The position numbers and the translations under genes are program-made. This document shows positions 38,122 through 46,337 of a DNA stretch of 64,000 bases, piece by piece; the first letter of the stretch is position 1, and every line of letters starts with the position of its first letter. Source of the stretch: Flavobacterium salilacus subsp. salilacus (GTDB taxonomy: Bacteria > Bacteroidota > Bacteroidia > Flavobacteriales > Flavobacteriaceae); assembly GCF_004634195.1 (NCBI RefSeq), contig NZ_SKBP01000005.1:62001-126000 (forward strand). The letters run 5' to 3'. Under the pieces are notes generated by a model that had not been told where the DNA came from, made no database searches, and saw only the letters and a list, made by a program, of their open reading frames with translations.

Positions 38122-38424
38122 AATTTGGTTAAAAGCGGTTTGAGTAACCCGGGTAGTACCAATTTTTGTAATTATCGGTTTTTCAAAAATAAAATAATTT
38201 TACAGAACTAGCTAAAAAAAACAATAGCGCAGAGTAATTAATAAATACGGTTAATTGTAACTGGTACAATAGTTATTTTCGTAAAGTTTGGTTTAGGTAT
38301 ATTTACAAGAGATGTAGGCGTTACCGTAGTAGGAATAAACTATACCTGTTATCTTTTTAAAGAAGTACAGGATTCATATAAAAAATATATTACAGGTATA
38401 GTCTATTTATTTGATATATAAAAA
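38122..38424. other. intergenic region with an ATG-less open frame
   Basis: About 300 bases before the first TM2 gene. On the plus strand an open frame of about 54 codons ends at a TAA near 38419; it has no ATG and encodes a hydrophobic start followed by GVTVVGINYTCYLF. It could be the remnant of a membrane protein gene, or chance. No promoter, repeat or RNA structure was recognised. Confidence 0.35.
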
Positions 38425-38760
38425 TTAGATATATAGATTTATTTTCTCCAGATTTTTCTGGCGTGTTATTTTTTGGATACCAAACCAATCTATTATTGTC
38501 CAAATGCCTGCGCCTCCACATGTTAATAATTTAGCAACACCAAGACCGGTATCACCTATCATAAAGCGGTCAATTCCTAAACCTCCTGCGAAAATAGAAA
38601 CAAGGATAGTGGTTTTTGGATCTTTGAAATCGATAGCTTGTATTGAAGCCCATTTAGATTCGTCTACCTTCATAAGTCTTTCACGGATGTTGTTAACTTG
38701 GTGACTTTCAAAATACCTTGCGTTTGTAGTAATAAAAAGATCTACTTTTTGCTCATTCAT
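38425..38760 (-). CDS. TM2 domain protein, copy 1
   Basis: 111 residues. The C-terminal half is a TM2 domain: two helices around ILVSIFAGGLGIDRFMIGDTGLG and LLTCGGAGIWTIIDWF, with the family's Gly-rich hairpin and Asp-Arg-Phe motif. The N-terminal half (FITTNARYFESHQVNNIRERL) is a soluble helical region shared with the second copy at 39291. TM2 proteins are widespread in Bacteroidetes, function unknown. Related to that copy along its whole length, including the shared KYF/RYF-x-S-x-Q pattern. Confidence 0.85.
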   Translation of the reverse strand: MNEQKVDLFITTNARYFESHQVNNIRERLMKVDESKWASIQAIDFKDPKTTILVSIFAGGLGIDRFMIGDTGLGVAKLLTCGGAGIWTIIDWFGIQKITRQKNLEKINLYI

Positions 38761-38876
38761 AATTTGTATGTTTTTTTGGTTAAAGTTGTAAAAATATATA
38801 TTTATGAGAGTTGTAATATTAACATAATGTTAACTATTTAAGTATCTTCTTGTTATTTCTTTCAAAATTAATTATT

Positions 38877-39287
38877 TTATAGTCCCTTCTGTATATTCCA
38901 TATCCAGTTTATAATTAACAATACTATTAATATAATGGCTATATGTTTATTTTTTATCGTTTTTTCAAATCGTAAGAAACTTTTATAGAGTGTATCTTTT
39001 TTATACGCAAGATCGTATAGTAACCAAAATGGAAAAACAAGTAATATAGCTGCTACAATAAGCCCAAGGGGGTTTATAAGTACTGCATCTTTAATATTAC
39101 CTTTCATTAGTGTAAGTACAGAGCGTGTATTGCCACAAGAAGGACAGGGTATTCCTGTAATGTTTTTAAAAAAACAGACTGGCATATTATTGTGCTTGGG
39201 AGTTTCTCGCAACAGTATATATGCCAGCCAGCTATATCCGGCTGTTAATCCTAATGTAATAATGAGATACAGCTTTTTTTTAGTCAT
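38877..39287 (-). CDS. DUF2752 membrane protein
   Basis: 136 residues with three membrane helices (about 5-24, 70-95, 112-131). The signature CPSCGNTRSVLTLMKGN after KNITGIP identifies DUF2752, where the cysteines may bind metal or form a redox pair. Usually found beside TM2 proteins in Bacteroidetes, as here, where it lies 3 bases after a TM2 gene and before another. Function unknown. Confidence 0.87.
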   Translation of the reverse strand: MTKKKLYLIITLGLTAGYSWLAYILLRETPKHNNMPVCFFKNITGIPCPSCGNTRSVLTLMKGNIKDAVLINPLGLIVAAILLVFPFWLLYDLAYKKDTLYKSFLRFEKTIKNKHIAIILIVLLIINWIWNIQKGL

Positions 39288-39290
39288 TAT

Positions 39291-39629
39291 TTATACAAGG
39301 AATTGCTGTACTTTTTCCATGTTTTTATCGCGAGTGGCATCCATAATAAGGAATAAATCTACAATAGCCCATATACCAAGCCCACCACACGTTAATAGTT
39401 TTGCTACCCCAAGCCCTGCATCGCCTATCATAAAACGATCTATACCTAAACCACCTGCCAGTATAGAAACAATCAGGATAGTTGTTGGGTCTTTTAGCTC
39501 TACACTTTGTATCATGCCCCATTTAGAGTCATCCATAACCAATAGTCTTTCGCGAATATAGTTTAACTGTTGACTTTTAAAATACTTTGCATTTGACATG
39601 ATGTACATGTCCACTTTTTGTGAATCCAT
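39291..39629 (-). CDS. TM2 domain protein, copy 2
   Basis: 112 residues, clearly paralogous to the gene at 38425: both have a soluble start with MxSNAKYFKSQQLNYIRERL-like residues and the TM2 core GGLGIDRFMIGDAGLGVAKLLTCGG. It heads a three-gene group with DUF2752 and the first copy. Predicted inner-membrane protein with a cytoplasmic N terminus. Stop codon is 3 bases before the DUF2752 start. Confidence 0.85.
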   Translation of the reverse strand: MDSQKVDMYIMSNAKYFKSQQLNYIRERLLVMDDSKWGMIQSVELKDPTTILIVSILAGGLGIDRFMIGDAGLGVAKLLTCGGLGIWAIVDLFLIMDATRDKNMEKVQQFLV

Positions 39630-39826
39630 TTTTGGTTGTTTTTGGTTGATTAATCCTGTAAAACTAAAAAAATATTTGATTTGATTATAATTCTGTTCTT
39701 TTTTTAGTTGGTTAAAAAAAGAAATAAATTTTTTTAAGTTAAATTTACATAACGTTTTTATATAAAAAGCAACGAGTAACCAATGCTTATATTAAAAAAT
39801 TATTATGACGTAAGCAATTTAATAAC

Positions 39827-39834
39827 TACTTTTG
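39827..39834 (+). promoter_or_regulatory. -7 promoter element of the alpha-oxoamine synthase gene
   Basis: TACTTTTG, exact TAnnTTTG, 33 bases before the chosen ATG 39868. The two start codons nearest to it (TTG 39832, ATG 39835) overlap or abut the box and would lie upstream of the transcript start. Confidence 0.55.
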
Positions 39835-39867
39835 ATGCGTTTTTATGACACTGAAAATTTTGATATA

Positions 39868-41133
39868 ATGGTAAACGATTTATTTGAAAGGATACAAAAA
39901 AATAAAGGTCCTTTAGGAAAATGGGCTTCTCAAGCAGAAGGGTATTATGTTTTTCCTAAACTGGAAGGTCCGTTGGCAAACCGCATGATGTTTCATGGCA
40001 AGGAGGTTATTAACTGGAGCATAAACGATTACCTGGGCTTGGCAAACCATCCCGAAGTAAGAAAAGTAGATGCCGAAGCAGCAGCAGAATATGGAGCCGC
40101 TTACCCTATGGGCGCACGAATGATGAGCGGACATACATCTGTACACGAACAGTTAGAACGAGAACTTGCTGCTTTTGTACAAAAAGAATCAGCATATTTA
40201 CTAAACTTTGGCTATCAGGGTATGGTATCTATAATAGATGCATTAGTATCTAAAAACGATATTATAGTATATGATGTAGATTCGCATGCCTGTATAATAG
40301 ATGGTGTACGTTTGCACATGGGTAAACGTTTTACCTACAAGCACAACGATATAGAGAGCCTTGAAAAAAACTTGGAGCGTGCCACAAATATGGCCGAAAC
40401 TACAGGCGGAGGCATACTTGTTATTACCGAAGGTGTATTTGGTATGAGAGGGCAACAGGGAAAACTGAAAGAAATTGTAGCACTTAAAGAAAAATATAAC
40501 TTCAGATTATTGGCAGATGATGCGCATGGTTTTGGCACCTTGGGTAAAACAGGTGCAGGAGCAGGAGAGGAGCAGGGATGCCAGGATGGTATAGATGTTT
40601 ACTTTTCTACTTTTGCAAAATCTATGGCAAGTATAGGTGCATTTGTAGCAGCCGATAAGGATGTTATAGATTTTCTTAAATATAATTTGCGTTCGCAAAT
40701 GTTTGCCAAATCATTACCGATGCTTTTAGTAAAAGGTGCGCTTAAGCGTCTTGATATGCTTAGGACAATGCCGGAACTGAAAGCTAAACTTTGGGAAAAT
40801 GTAAACGCGCTTCAAAACGGATTAAAAACAAGAGGGTTTAACATAGGTGATACCAATACTTGTGTAACTCCTGTTTACCTTGAAGGCAGCATACCCGAAG
40901 CTATGGTTATGGTAAATGATTTAAGGGAAAATTATAGTATATTCCTCTCAATAGTAGTATATCCTGTAATTCCCAAAGGTATTATCTTACTAAGAATGAT
41001 ACCTACTGCTACCCATACTATGGAGGATATAGAGCTGACACTAAAAGCTTATGAAGCTATACGCGAAAAACTGGAAAACGGTACATATAAGCAAATTGCT
41101 GCTAAAACTACAGTTGATGTATCTGCTGAATAA
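39868..41133 (+). CDS. alpha-oxoamine synthase family PLP enzyme (serine palmitoyltransferase or cysteate acyltransferase type)
   Basis: 421 residues from ATG 39868. A fold type I PLP enzyme that joins an acyl thioester to an amino acid with loss of CO2. Motifs: INDYLGLANHPEV, GARMMSGHTSVHEQLE, DSHACIIDGVRLH, the aspartate in LADDAHGFGTLG and the PLP lysine in STFAKSMASIGAF. Sister enzymes are serine palmitoyltransferase, KBL and BioF. In flavobacteria this family starts sphingolipids or capnine-type sulfonolipids; which one cannot be told by eye. The start at 39832 is rejected because it overlaps the promoter. Single gene with a strong terminator. Confidence 0.85.
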   Translation: MVNDLFERIQKNKGPLGKWASQAEGYYVFPKLEGPLANRMMFHGKEVINWSINDYLGLANHPEVRKVDAEAAAEYGAAYPMGARMMSGHTSVHEQLERELAAFVQKESAYLLNFGYQGMVSIIDALVSKNDIIVYDVDSHACIIDGVRLHMGKRFTYKHNDIESLEKNLERATNMAETTGGGILVITEGVFGMRGQQGKLKEIVALKEKYNFRLLADDAHGFGTLGKTGAGAGEEQGCQDGIDVYFSTFAKSMASIGAFVAADKDVIDFLKYNLRSQMFAKSLPMLLVKGALKRLDMLRTMPELKAKLWENVNALQNGLKTRGFNIGDTNTCVTPVYLEGSIPEAMVMVNDLRENYSIFLSIVVYPVIPKGIILLRMIPTATHTMEDIELTLKAYEAIREKLENGTYKQIAAKTTVDVSAE

Positions 41134-41156
41134 ACAAACTATAAATATTATAAAAT

Positions 41157-41188
41157 GAGAAAGCCCATACAAATGTATGGGCTTTCTC
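41157..41188. terminator. bidirectional terminator after the alpha-oxoamine synthase
   Basis: Perfect 14-bp stem GAGAAAGCCCATAC / GTATGGGCTTTCTC with an AAAT loop, then TTTTT; lies between convergent genes. Confidence 0.88.
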
Positions 41189-41192
41189 GTTT

Positions 41193-42317
41193 TTAAAGGT
41201 CTTTTCGGTAGGTTCTTCTCCTTTTATGAATAATGGGGTTAAAGTGCTTCCACAAATTATGCATGGCAAAGTTGTCCTCAAGTTCAGGCGTTCTGATGCA
41301 GTTTCTGATATTGTTTTTAGTAAATACCTTGTAATATTCATCAAATATTATAGCTGTAACTCCTTTATTTTGATATTCAGGATCAACACCTATCAAATAG
41401 AAAACAACATCTTTACTGTGTTTTCTTGCTCTTAATAAATGCAAAAATCCAAAAGGGAAAAGTTTACCGTTAGCTTTTATGAGTGCTTCGGCAAATGAGG
41501 GCATCACAATACTGAAAGCTACCAGATTACCATCTTTATCCTCAACAAATTTTATGTACTCCGGATTGATAAGACCTATATATTTTTGCTTGAAATACTC
41601 TTTTTGCACTTGTGATACAGCTACAAAAGAGGCCAGTTTTTCATAGGATTTATTAAACAAATCAAACATTTTATCTACATAAGGCATAACTTCGGCGGTA
41701 GTAGTAAAAGTTAAGGCTTTAAGTTGATATCGTCTTTTAACAAGGTCAGTAGCTTTTTCAAAAACAGTAGGGCTAACATTGTTGAAAGAAAATATACTTT
41801 CTATATATTCTTTTTCTTTAACAAAGCCCAATTTTTCAAAATGTTCTATATAGTAAGGATAGTTGTACCAGGTTATGGCTGTACCTATTTTGTCAAAACC
41901 TTCGGTAAGTGCGCCTACTTTGTCCAGGTTTGAAAATCCAATAGGACCTTCAACATACTCCATTTTATGCTCCCTTCCATATTCATAAACCTTTTCCAGC
42001 AAAGCTTTGGTTACTTCGATGTCATCTATAACGTCAAACCAGCCAAAACGCACTTTGCTCTTTTGTTGCATTTTTACTTCCTGCCAATTAATTATTACAG
42101 CAACTTTGCCTACAATTTCATTGTTTCGATATGCCAAATAAAATTTTGCATCGGCATGAGCAAAGGCAGGATTTTTCGTAACATCAAAATTTTCGAGTTC
42201 GTCGTCTATAATGGGTGGTACCCAGTAGGGACAACCTTTGTATAATTTAAAAGAAAATTTTATAAAATCTTTTATTTCTTTTTTAGTTTTTGCTTCTTTT
42301 ATGGTTATCATTAGCAT
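41193..42317 (-). CDS. GNAT-fold protein of unknown substrate
   Basis: 374 residues with two GNAT-like halves. The N-terminal half has KGCPYWVPPIIDDELENFD and GKVAVIINWQE; the C-terminal half has FYLIGVDPEYQNKGVTAIIFDEYY, which matches the acetyl-CoA-binding motif A of N-acetyltransferases. Widely present in Bacteroidetes and sometimes labelled GTP cyclohydrolase without evidence. Ends FNPIIHKRRRTYRKDL. Its ATG overlaps the stop codon of the upstream outer-membrane protein gene by one base (TAATG), so they are translationally coupled. M3 is an alternative start. Confidence 0.8.
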   Translation of the reverse strand: MLMITIKEAKTKKEIKDFIKFSFKLYKGCPYWVPPIIDDELENFDVTKNPAFAHADAKFYLAYRNNEIVGKVAVIINWQEVKMQQKSKVRFGWFDVIDDIEVTKALLEKVYEYGREHKMEYVEGPIGFSNLDKVGALTEGFDKIGTAITWYNYPYYIEHFEKLGFVKEKEYIESIFSFNNVSPTVFEKATDLVKRRYQLKALTFTTTAEVMPYVDKMFDLFNKSYEKLASFVAVSQVQKEYFKQKYIGLINPEYIKFVEDKDGNLVAFSIVMPSFAEALIKANGKLFPFGFLHLLRARKHSKDVVFYLIGVDPEYQNKGVTAIIFDEYYKVFTKNNIRNCIRTPELEDNFAMHNLWKHFNPIIHKRRRTYRKDL

Positions 42318-43312
42318 TAATTTCCTTCAAGTTCTATTTCGTCCAGGCGTTGATTTTTCTTCTTTTTTCGCTCTTCCCGTTCTTTATCTTTTTTCTCTTT
42401 CTCTTTTTTCTGTTCCTCATTATATTCATCCTCACGCTCACCCTTACCGGCAATCAGCACATCACTATAATTGGCATCAAATCGCCACGAAAACCCGATA
42501 CTGCCATATAATATGGATGGAGTATCTTTAAAATTTCCTGTTACAGAGGCATCTATCTGCATAGTATCGCTTAGTAAATGGGCTGCACCAATTCTGCCTA
42601 AACCATCGGCATAATAATCGCTGCTAAATCCCTGAAACTCGATAAAACCCGACCATTTTTCGTTAAAGCCTCTTGTAAGCGTGGTAATATAACCAATACT
42701 TGGATATTCTGTAGGGAATTTGTCAAAAATTACGTTATTTACCCATACCCATTTACCAAAATGATTTTGGGCTATAGCCATTACTTTAGCACTTACATGA
42801 TCATCAGGAAAAGTATAAGGATTATTGCCGCCAATAAGGTTTGCGCCTGCATATACAGCTACCGCGGGTATTAGTGTTCGCCATTTAAACCTGTGGTTAG
42901 CTTTCCAGCTATAAAGATTAGGCTCGGGGTTATAGTTTTTATCAGGGTCATATACAAGATATTTAGCCCCTATCGTAAACTGCTTAAAGTCGTTTCTGTT
43001 GGTTGTATATAAAGCATCTTCCTGTTGGTCTATTTGATATTGCATTTCGGCTATAAACTCTAGCTCTTCCATAAAAGCGCCATATCGCAAGGCAAGATCT
43101 ATACCCATACCCCTTGTTTCATAATTAAGTATGCTGTGTTCCTCCATTATTCCATATACCCCTGTTTCTACCTGTGCGATGGTTTTGCCTACAGCAAATG
43201 CTGACATTGACATTCCGGGACGGTTAGAGTTTATCTGATCTGTATATTGAGCATTTATTATCGGGCAACTTAACAGAAAGATATAAGGAGTTATCTTTTT
43301 AATAATATTCAT
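42317..43312 (-). CDS. outer-membrane beta-barrel protein (MetA-pathway/transporter-like)
   Basis: 331 residues. Signal peptide (about 1-21, ending INAQ), then a beta-barrel body resembling the phenol-degradation MetA-like outer-membrane family: QINSNRPGMSMSAFAVGK near the start and repeating amphipathic strands with aromatic belts. The last 40 residues are a highly charged Lys/Glu tail (KEKEKKDKEREERKKKK) that does not belong to a barrel and may lie in the periplasm. Promoter box TATTTTTG at 43352-43359. Coupled to the GNAT protein downstream. Confidence 0.78.
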   Translation of the reverse strand: MNIIKKITPYIFLLSCPIINAQYTDQINSNRPGMSMSAFAVGKTIAQVETGVYGIMEEHSILNYETRGMGIDLALRYGAFMEELEFIAEMQYQIDQQEDALYTTNRNDFKQFTIGAKYLVYDPDKNYNPEPNLYSWKANHRFKWRTLIPAVAVYAGANLIGGNNPYTFPDDHVSAKVMAIAQNHFGKWVWVNNVIFDKFPTEYPSIGYITTLTRGFNEKWSGFIEFQGFSSDYYADGLGRIGAAHLLSDTMQIDASVTGNFKDTPSILYGSIGFSWRFDANYSDVLIAGKGEREDEYNEEQKKEKEKKDKEREERKKKKNQRLDEIELEGN

Positions 43313-43351
43313 ATTTGGCTTTTTTATTATTCACAGTCCTTTAGGCTTTTT

Positions 43352-43359
43352 CAAAAATA
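43352..43359 (-). promoter_or_regulatory. -7 promoter element of the outer-membrane protein gene
   Basis: TATTTTTG on the minus strand, 40 bases before the ATG at 43312. Confidence 0.5.
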
Positions 43360-43414
43360 CTACATTTTATTATTATTTTAAGAACACTAATTTAATTTTA
43401 AACCATAGATTACT

Positions 43415-43422
43415 TATTTTTG
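43415..43422 (+). promoter_or_regulatory. -7 promoter element of the DUF4834 gene
   Basis: TATTTTTG, exact consensus, 18 bases before ATG 43440; supports that ATG as the true start of the frameshifted gene. Confidence 0.55.
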
Positions 43423-43439
43423 AAGAAATTTTAATTATA

Positions 43440-43701
43440 ATGGTAACGGCATCTCTTACAGGAATACTGCGTACAATATTTATCTTATATACTTGTTTAT
43501 TATGCAGTTAAGTTTTTGCTTCGCCTTTTTGCTCCTGTCCTTATGCAACAGTTAGTTAAAAAAGCAGAGCAAAATTTTTATAATCAGCAACAATTCAATC
43601 AGCAGTATAACAACCAACAACAAGCTTCATCCAATCAGGATAAAAAACCAAAAGAAAATAAAAAAGTTGGCGAATATATTGATTATGAAGAAATTGATTA
43701 A
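43440..43701 (+). pseudogene. DUF4834 family membrane protein, apparent frameshift
   Basis: Two frames together give one DUF4834 protein. From ATG 43440 the first frame reads MVTASLTGILRTIFIL and then hits a stop at 43509-43511. The frame one base later is open from 43447 and reads LVYYAVKFLLRLFAPVLMQQ from about 43492, then a Gln/Asn-rich tail ending VGEYIDYEEID at 43701. Joined near 43480-43492 they form the usual single N-terminal membrane helix plus polar tail of this family, about 86 residues. An extra base, or two missing, in the TATCTTATATAC stretch explains it. Either a real lesion, a recoding site, or a sequence error. Upstream of yfhO as usual in flavobacteria. Confidence 0.75.
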
Positions 43702-43709
43702 AGTATTAT

Positions 43710-43734
43710 AAAGCTCCTCTATAAGAGGAGTTTT
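43710..43734 (+). terminator. intrinsic terminator after the DUF4834 gene
   Basis: CTCCTCT / AGAGGAG stem with flanking AAAG/TTTT pairs, 9 bases after the stop codon. Confidence 0.7.
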
Positions 43735-43833
43735 ATATTTTAAGTTCCCTTTTATTAGCCATAAATATTACTACTTTTAGGGAAATTAAGTATCTTCACG
43801 GCGTTTTTACAGTTATAAAAATATAATCGTTAC

Positions 43834-46323
43834 ATGAAGAACATCAATAAGCTCTACCCACATCTTCTTGCCTTAATAGGTTTTGGAGTTATTTCACTTA
43901 TTTATTTTTACCCGGTATTACAGGGTAAAAAAATATACCAGTCGGATATTGCACAATATACCGGTATGGCAAAAGAGCAAAACGATTTCAGGAAAGAAAC
44001 CCAAGAAGAGCCATATTGGACCAATAGCGCTTTTGGAGGTATGCCAACATACCAGTTGGGAGCTGATTATCCGCATAATTACGTTAAAAAATTAGATTCG
44101 GTATTACGCGCCCTACCGCGCCCTGCTGATTACTTATTTCTCTATTTTATAGGGTTTTATATATTAATGTGTGTACTAAAAGTCGATCCGCTAAAAGCCT
44201 TTTTTGGCGCGCTTGCTTTTGGTTTTTCTACCTACCTTATTATCATTCTGGGAGTAGGGCATAATGCAAAAGCCCATGCCATAGCCTATATGCCTATGGT
44301 AGTGGCGGGAGTATTACTTGTGTTCAGGAAACGTTATATAGCAGGAGGGTTACTCACTATGATTGCTGCCGCATTGGAAATTAATGCCAACCATTTCCAG
44401 ATGACCTATTACTTGCTGCTGTTATTGTTAGTTATCGGTATTTATTACATTATACAAATAGTTAAAGAAAAGGAATTTAAGCATTTAGGGTTACTATCAG
44501 GTACTTTTATTATTGCAGCAATTCTTGCTATAGGCGCTAATGCTACTAACTTGATGGCTACAGCCGAATATACCGATTTTAGTATTCGTGGTAAAAGTGA
44601 GCTTACTATAAATCCTGACGGCTCTGCTAATACTACTGACTCTGCTATGGAGTATGATTACATAACAGAATACAGTTATGGGATAGCCGAAAGTTTTAAT
44701 CTTATTGCTCCAAGGCTTTTTGGGGGTGGCTCGCGCGAAAATGTGGGTGAAAACTCAGTAATGCACGAATTTGTATTAGAACAAGGTGCAAACCCGATGG
44801 AAGCTAAAGATTTTGTAGCCAATGTGCCAACCTATTGGGGCGATCAGCCTATTGTAGAAGCTCCTGCCTATATAGGAGCAGTAGTTTTCTTTTTGGCACT
44901 TTTAGGGTTGTTTGGCGATAAACGCAAGATTAAATATGCTTTTCTTGCAGGGGCATTACTTTCACTATTACTCTCATGGGGTAAAAACTTTCCGGCATTA
45001 ACTACTTTTTTTATTGACTATGTCCCCATGTATGATAAATTCAGGGCAGTATCATCCATACAGGTAATACTGGAGCTTTGTTTCCCTATACTGGCATTAA
45101 TGGGGTTACAATCTTTCTTTAAAGCCGATAAAGAAGAACAATGGAAAGTTTTAAAAATAGCAGCAGGTACGGCTTTAAGTATAATTCTCTGTTTGTTCTT
45201 GTTTAAAGGCTCGTTTAGTTTTACGGGTATAATGGATGGTCAGCTTAGGCAAATGTATGGCGATATAGGTCCTGCATTTGTAGAAGCTTTGAAAGAACAG
45301 CGTATGAGTATGTACACATCTGATTTACTGCGTTCCGGATTTTTAATATTGGCGACAGCAGGAATACTTTGGGTATTTAAAGAGAAAAAACTACAAGCTA
45401 CCATAGCTACCATTTTAGTAGGTATACTTATGGTTGGTGACCTTTATTTTATAGACAGAAATTATGTAAATAAAGAAGATTTTGTGAATGCCCGTGAGGT
45501 AGATGTTCCTTTCCAAGCTACACAAGCCGACTCGTTTATCCTACAGGATACTTCATTCTACAGAGTATATGAACCACAGTTAAGATTACAGGGGCGTACT
45601 TCCTATTTTCATAACTCGGTAGGAGGGTATAGTGCTGTAAGGCCACGAAGAATGGATCAGTTATTCAACTATATTGTTGATCCACAAATACAGGATATGA
45701 TTCAGACTATTAATCCTGAAAAAATGGCATTGGGTGAAAAATTTCCTGTACTTAACTTGTTGAACGTAAAATATATGCTGTTACAAGCCGGCGAAGGGCA
45801 GGAGGTAGCTATTACCAACCCCTATGCGAACGGAGCTGCTTGGTTTGTACAAGATGTAAAAACAGTAAATACTGCCGATGAAGAGCTTTTGGTATTAAAT
45901 GAATTGGATAGTAAAAATCAAGTAGTCATTAATAAAAATGACTTACCTGATGTTTTGAAAAAATCGACTTTTGCGAAAGACAGTACTGCTGTTATTGCAT
46001 TAAAAACACACGAACCTAATTACTTGAAATATACATCGAATAATAAGAACGAAGGACTGGCAGTATTTTCAGAAATGTATTATACCAATGGTTGGAATGC
46101 TTATATAGATGGTAAGGCGGTACCTCATTTTAAAGCTGATTTCGTATTGCGCGCCATGGCAATACCTGCGGGTAAACATACTATAGAGTTTAAGTTTGAA
46201 CCACAGGTAATAAAAACGGGCAGCACCATAGCCTTGATTAGTTTTATATTTATGCTTTTATTTTTAGTATGGGGCATATATATGAGCAATAAAAAAACTG
46301 CTGAACACCCAAGCGGAGAATAA
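43834..46323 (+). CDS. YfhO family membrane protein
   Basis: 829 residues with about 12-13 membrane helices over the first 500 residues, including LIGFGVISLIYFYPVL, the AFFGALAFGFSTYLIIILG region and LAGALLSLLLSWGKNF, and a large extracytoplasmic C-terminal part that ends with another helix (TIALISFIFMLLFLVWGIYM, about 795-815). YfhO proteins belong to the GT-C-like glycosyltransferase-type membrane proteins; in Gram-positives they glycosylate teichoic acids, but the role in Bacteroidetes is unknown. Early motif SDIAQYTGMAKEQNDFRKET is conserved in flavobacterial members. Followed 14 bases later by a glycosyltransferase gene. Confidence 0.93.
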   Translation: MKNINKLYPHLLALIGFGVISLIYFYPVLQGKKIYQSDIAQYTGMAKEQNDFRKETQEEPYWTNSAFGGMPTYQLGADYPHNYVKKLDSVLRALPRPADYLFLYFIGFYILMCVLKVDPLKAFFGALAFGFSTYLIIILGVGHNAKAHAIAYMPMVVAGVLLVFRKRYIAGGLLTMIAAALEINANHFQMTYYLLLLLLVIGIYYIIQIVKEKEFKHLGLLSGTFIIAAILAIGANATNLMATAEYTDFSIRGKSELTINPDGSANTTDSAMEYDYITEYSYGIAESFNLIAPRLFGGGSRENVGENSVMHEFVLEQGANPMEAKDFVANVPTYWGDQPIVEAPAYIGAVVFFLALLGLFGDKRKIKYAFLAGALLSLLLSWGKNFPALTTFFIDYVPMYDKFRAVSSIQVILELCFPILALMGLQSFFKADKEEQWKVLKIAAGTALSIILCLFLFKGSFSFTGIMDGQLRQMYGDIGPAFVEALKEQRMSMYTSDLLRSGFLILATAGILWVFKEKKLQATIATILVGILMVGDLYFIDRNYVNKEDFVNAREVDVPFQATQADSFILQDTSFYRVYEPQLRLQGRTSYFHNSVGGYSAVRPRRMDQLFNYIVDPQIQDMIQTINPEKMALGEKFPVLNLLNVKYMLLQAGEGQEVAITNPYANGAAWFVQDVKTVNTADEELLVLNELDSKNQVVINKNDLPDVLKKSTFAKDSTAVIALKTHEPNYLKYTSNNKNEGLAVFSEMYYTNGWNAYIDGKAVPHFKADFVLRAMAIPAGKHTIEFKFEPQVIKTGSTIALISFIFMLLFLVWGIYMSNKKTAEHPSGE

Positions 46324-46337
46324 TAATTGATTTTAAG

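Noticed and set aside
43516..43701. Separate 61-codon gene starting at TTG 43516
   Set aside because: It is the second half of the frameshifted DUF4834 gene, not an independent gene.
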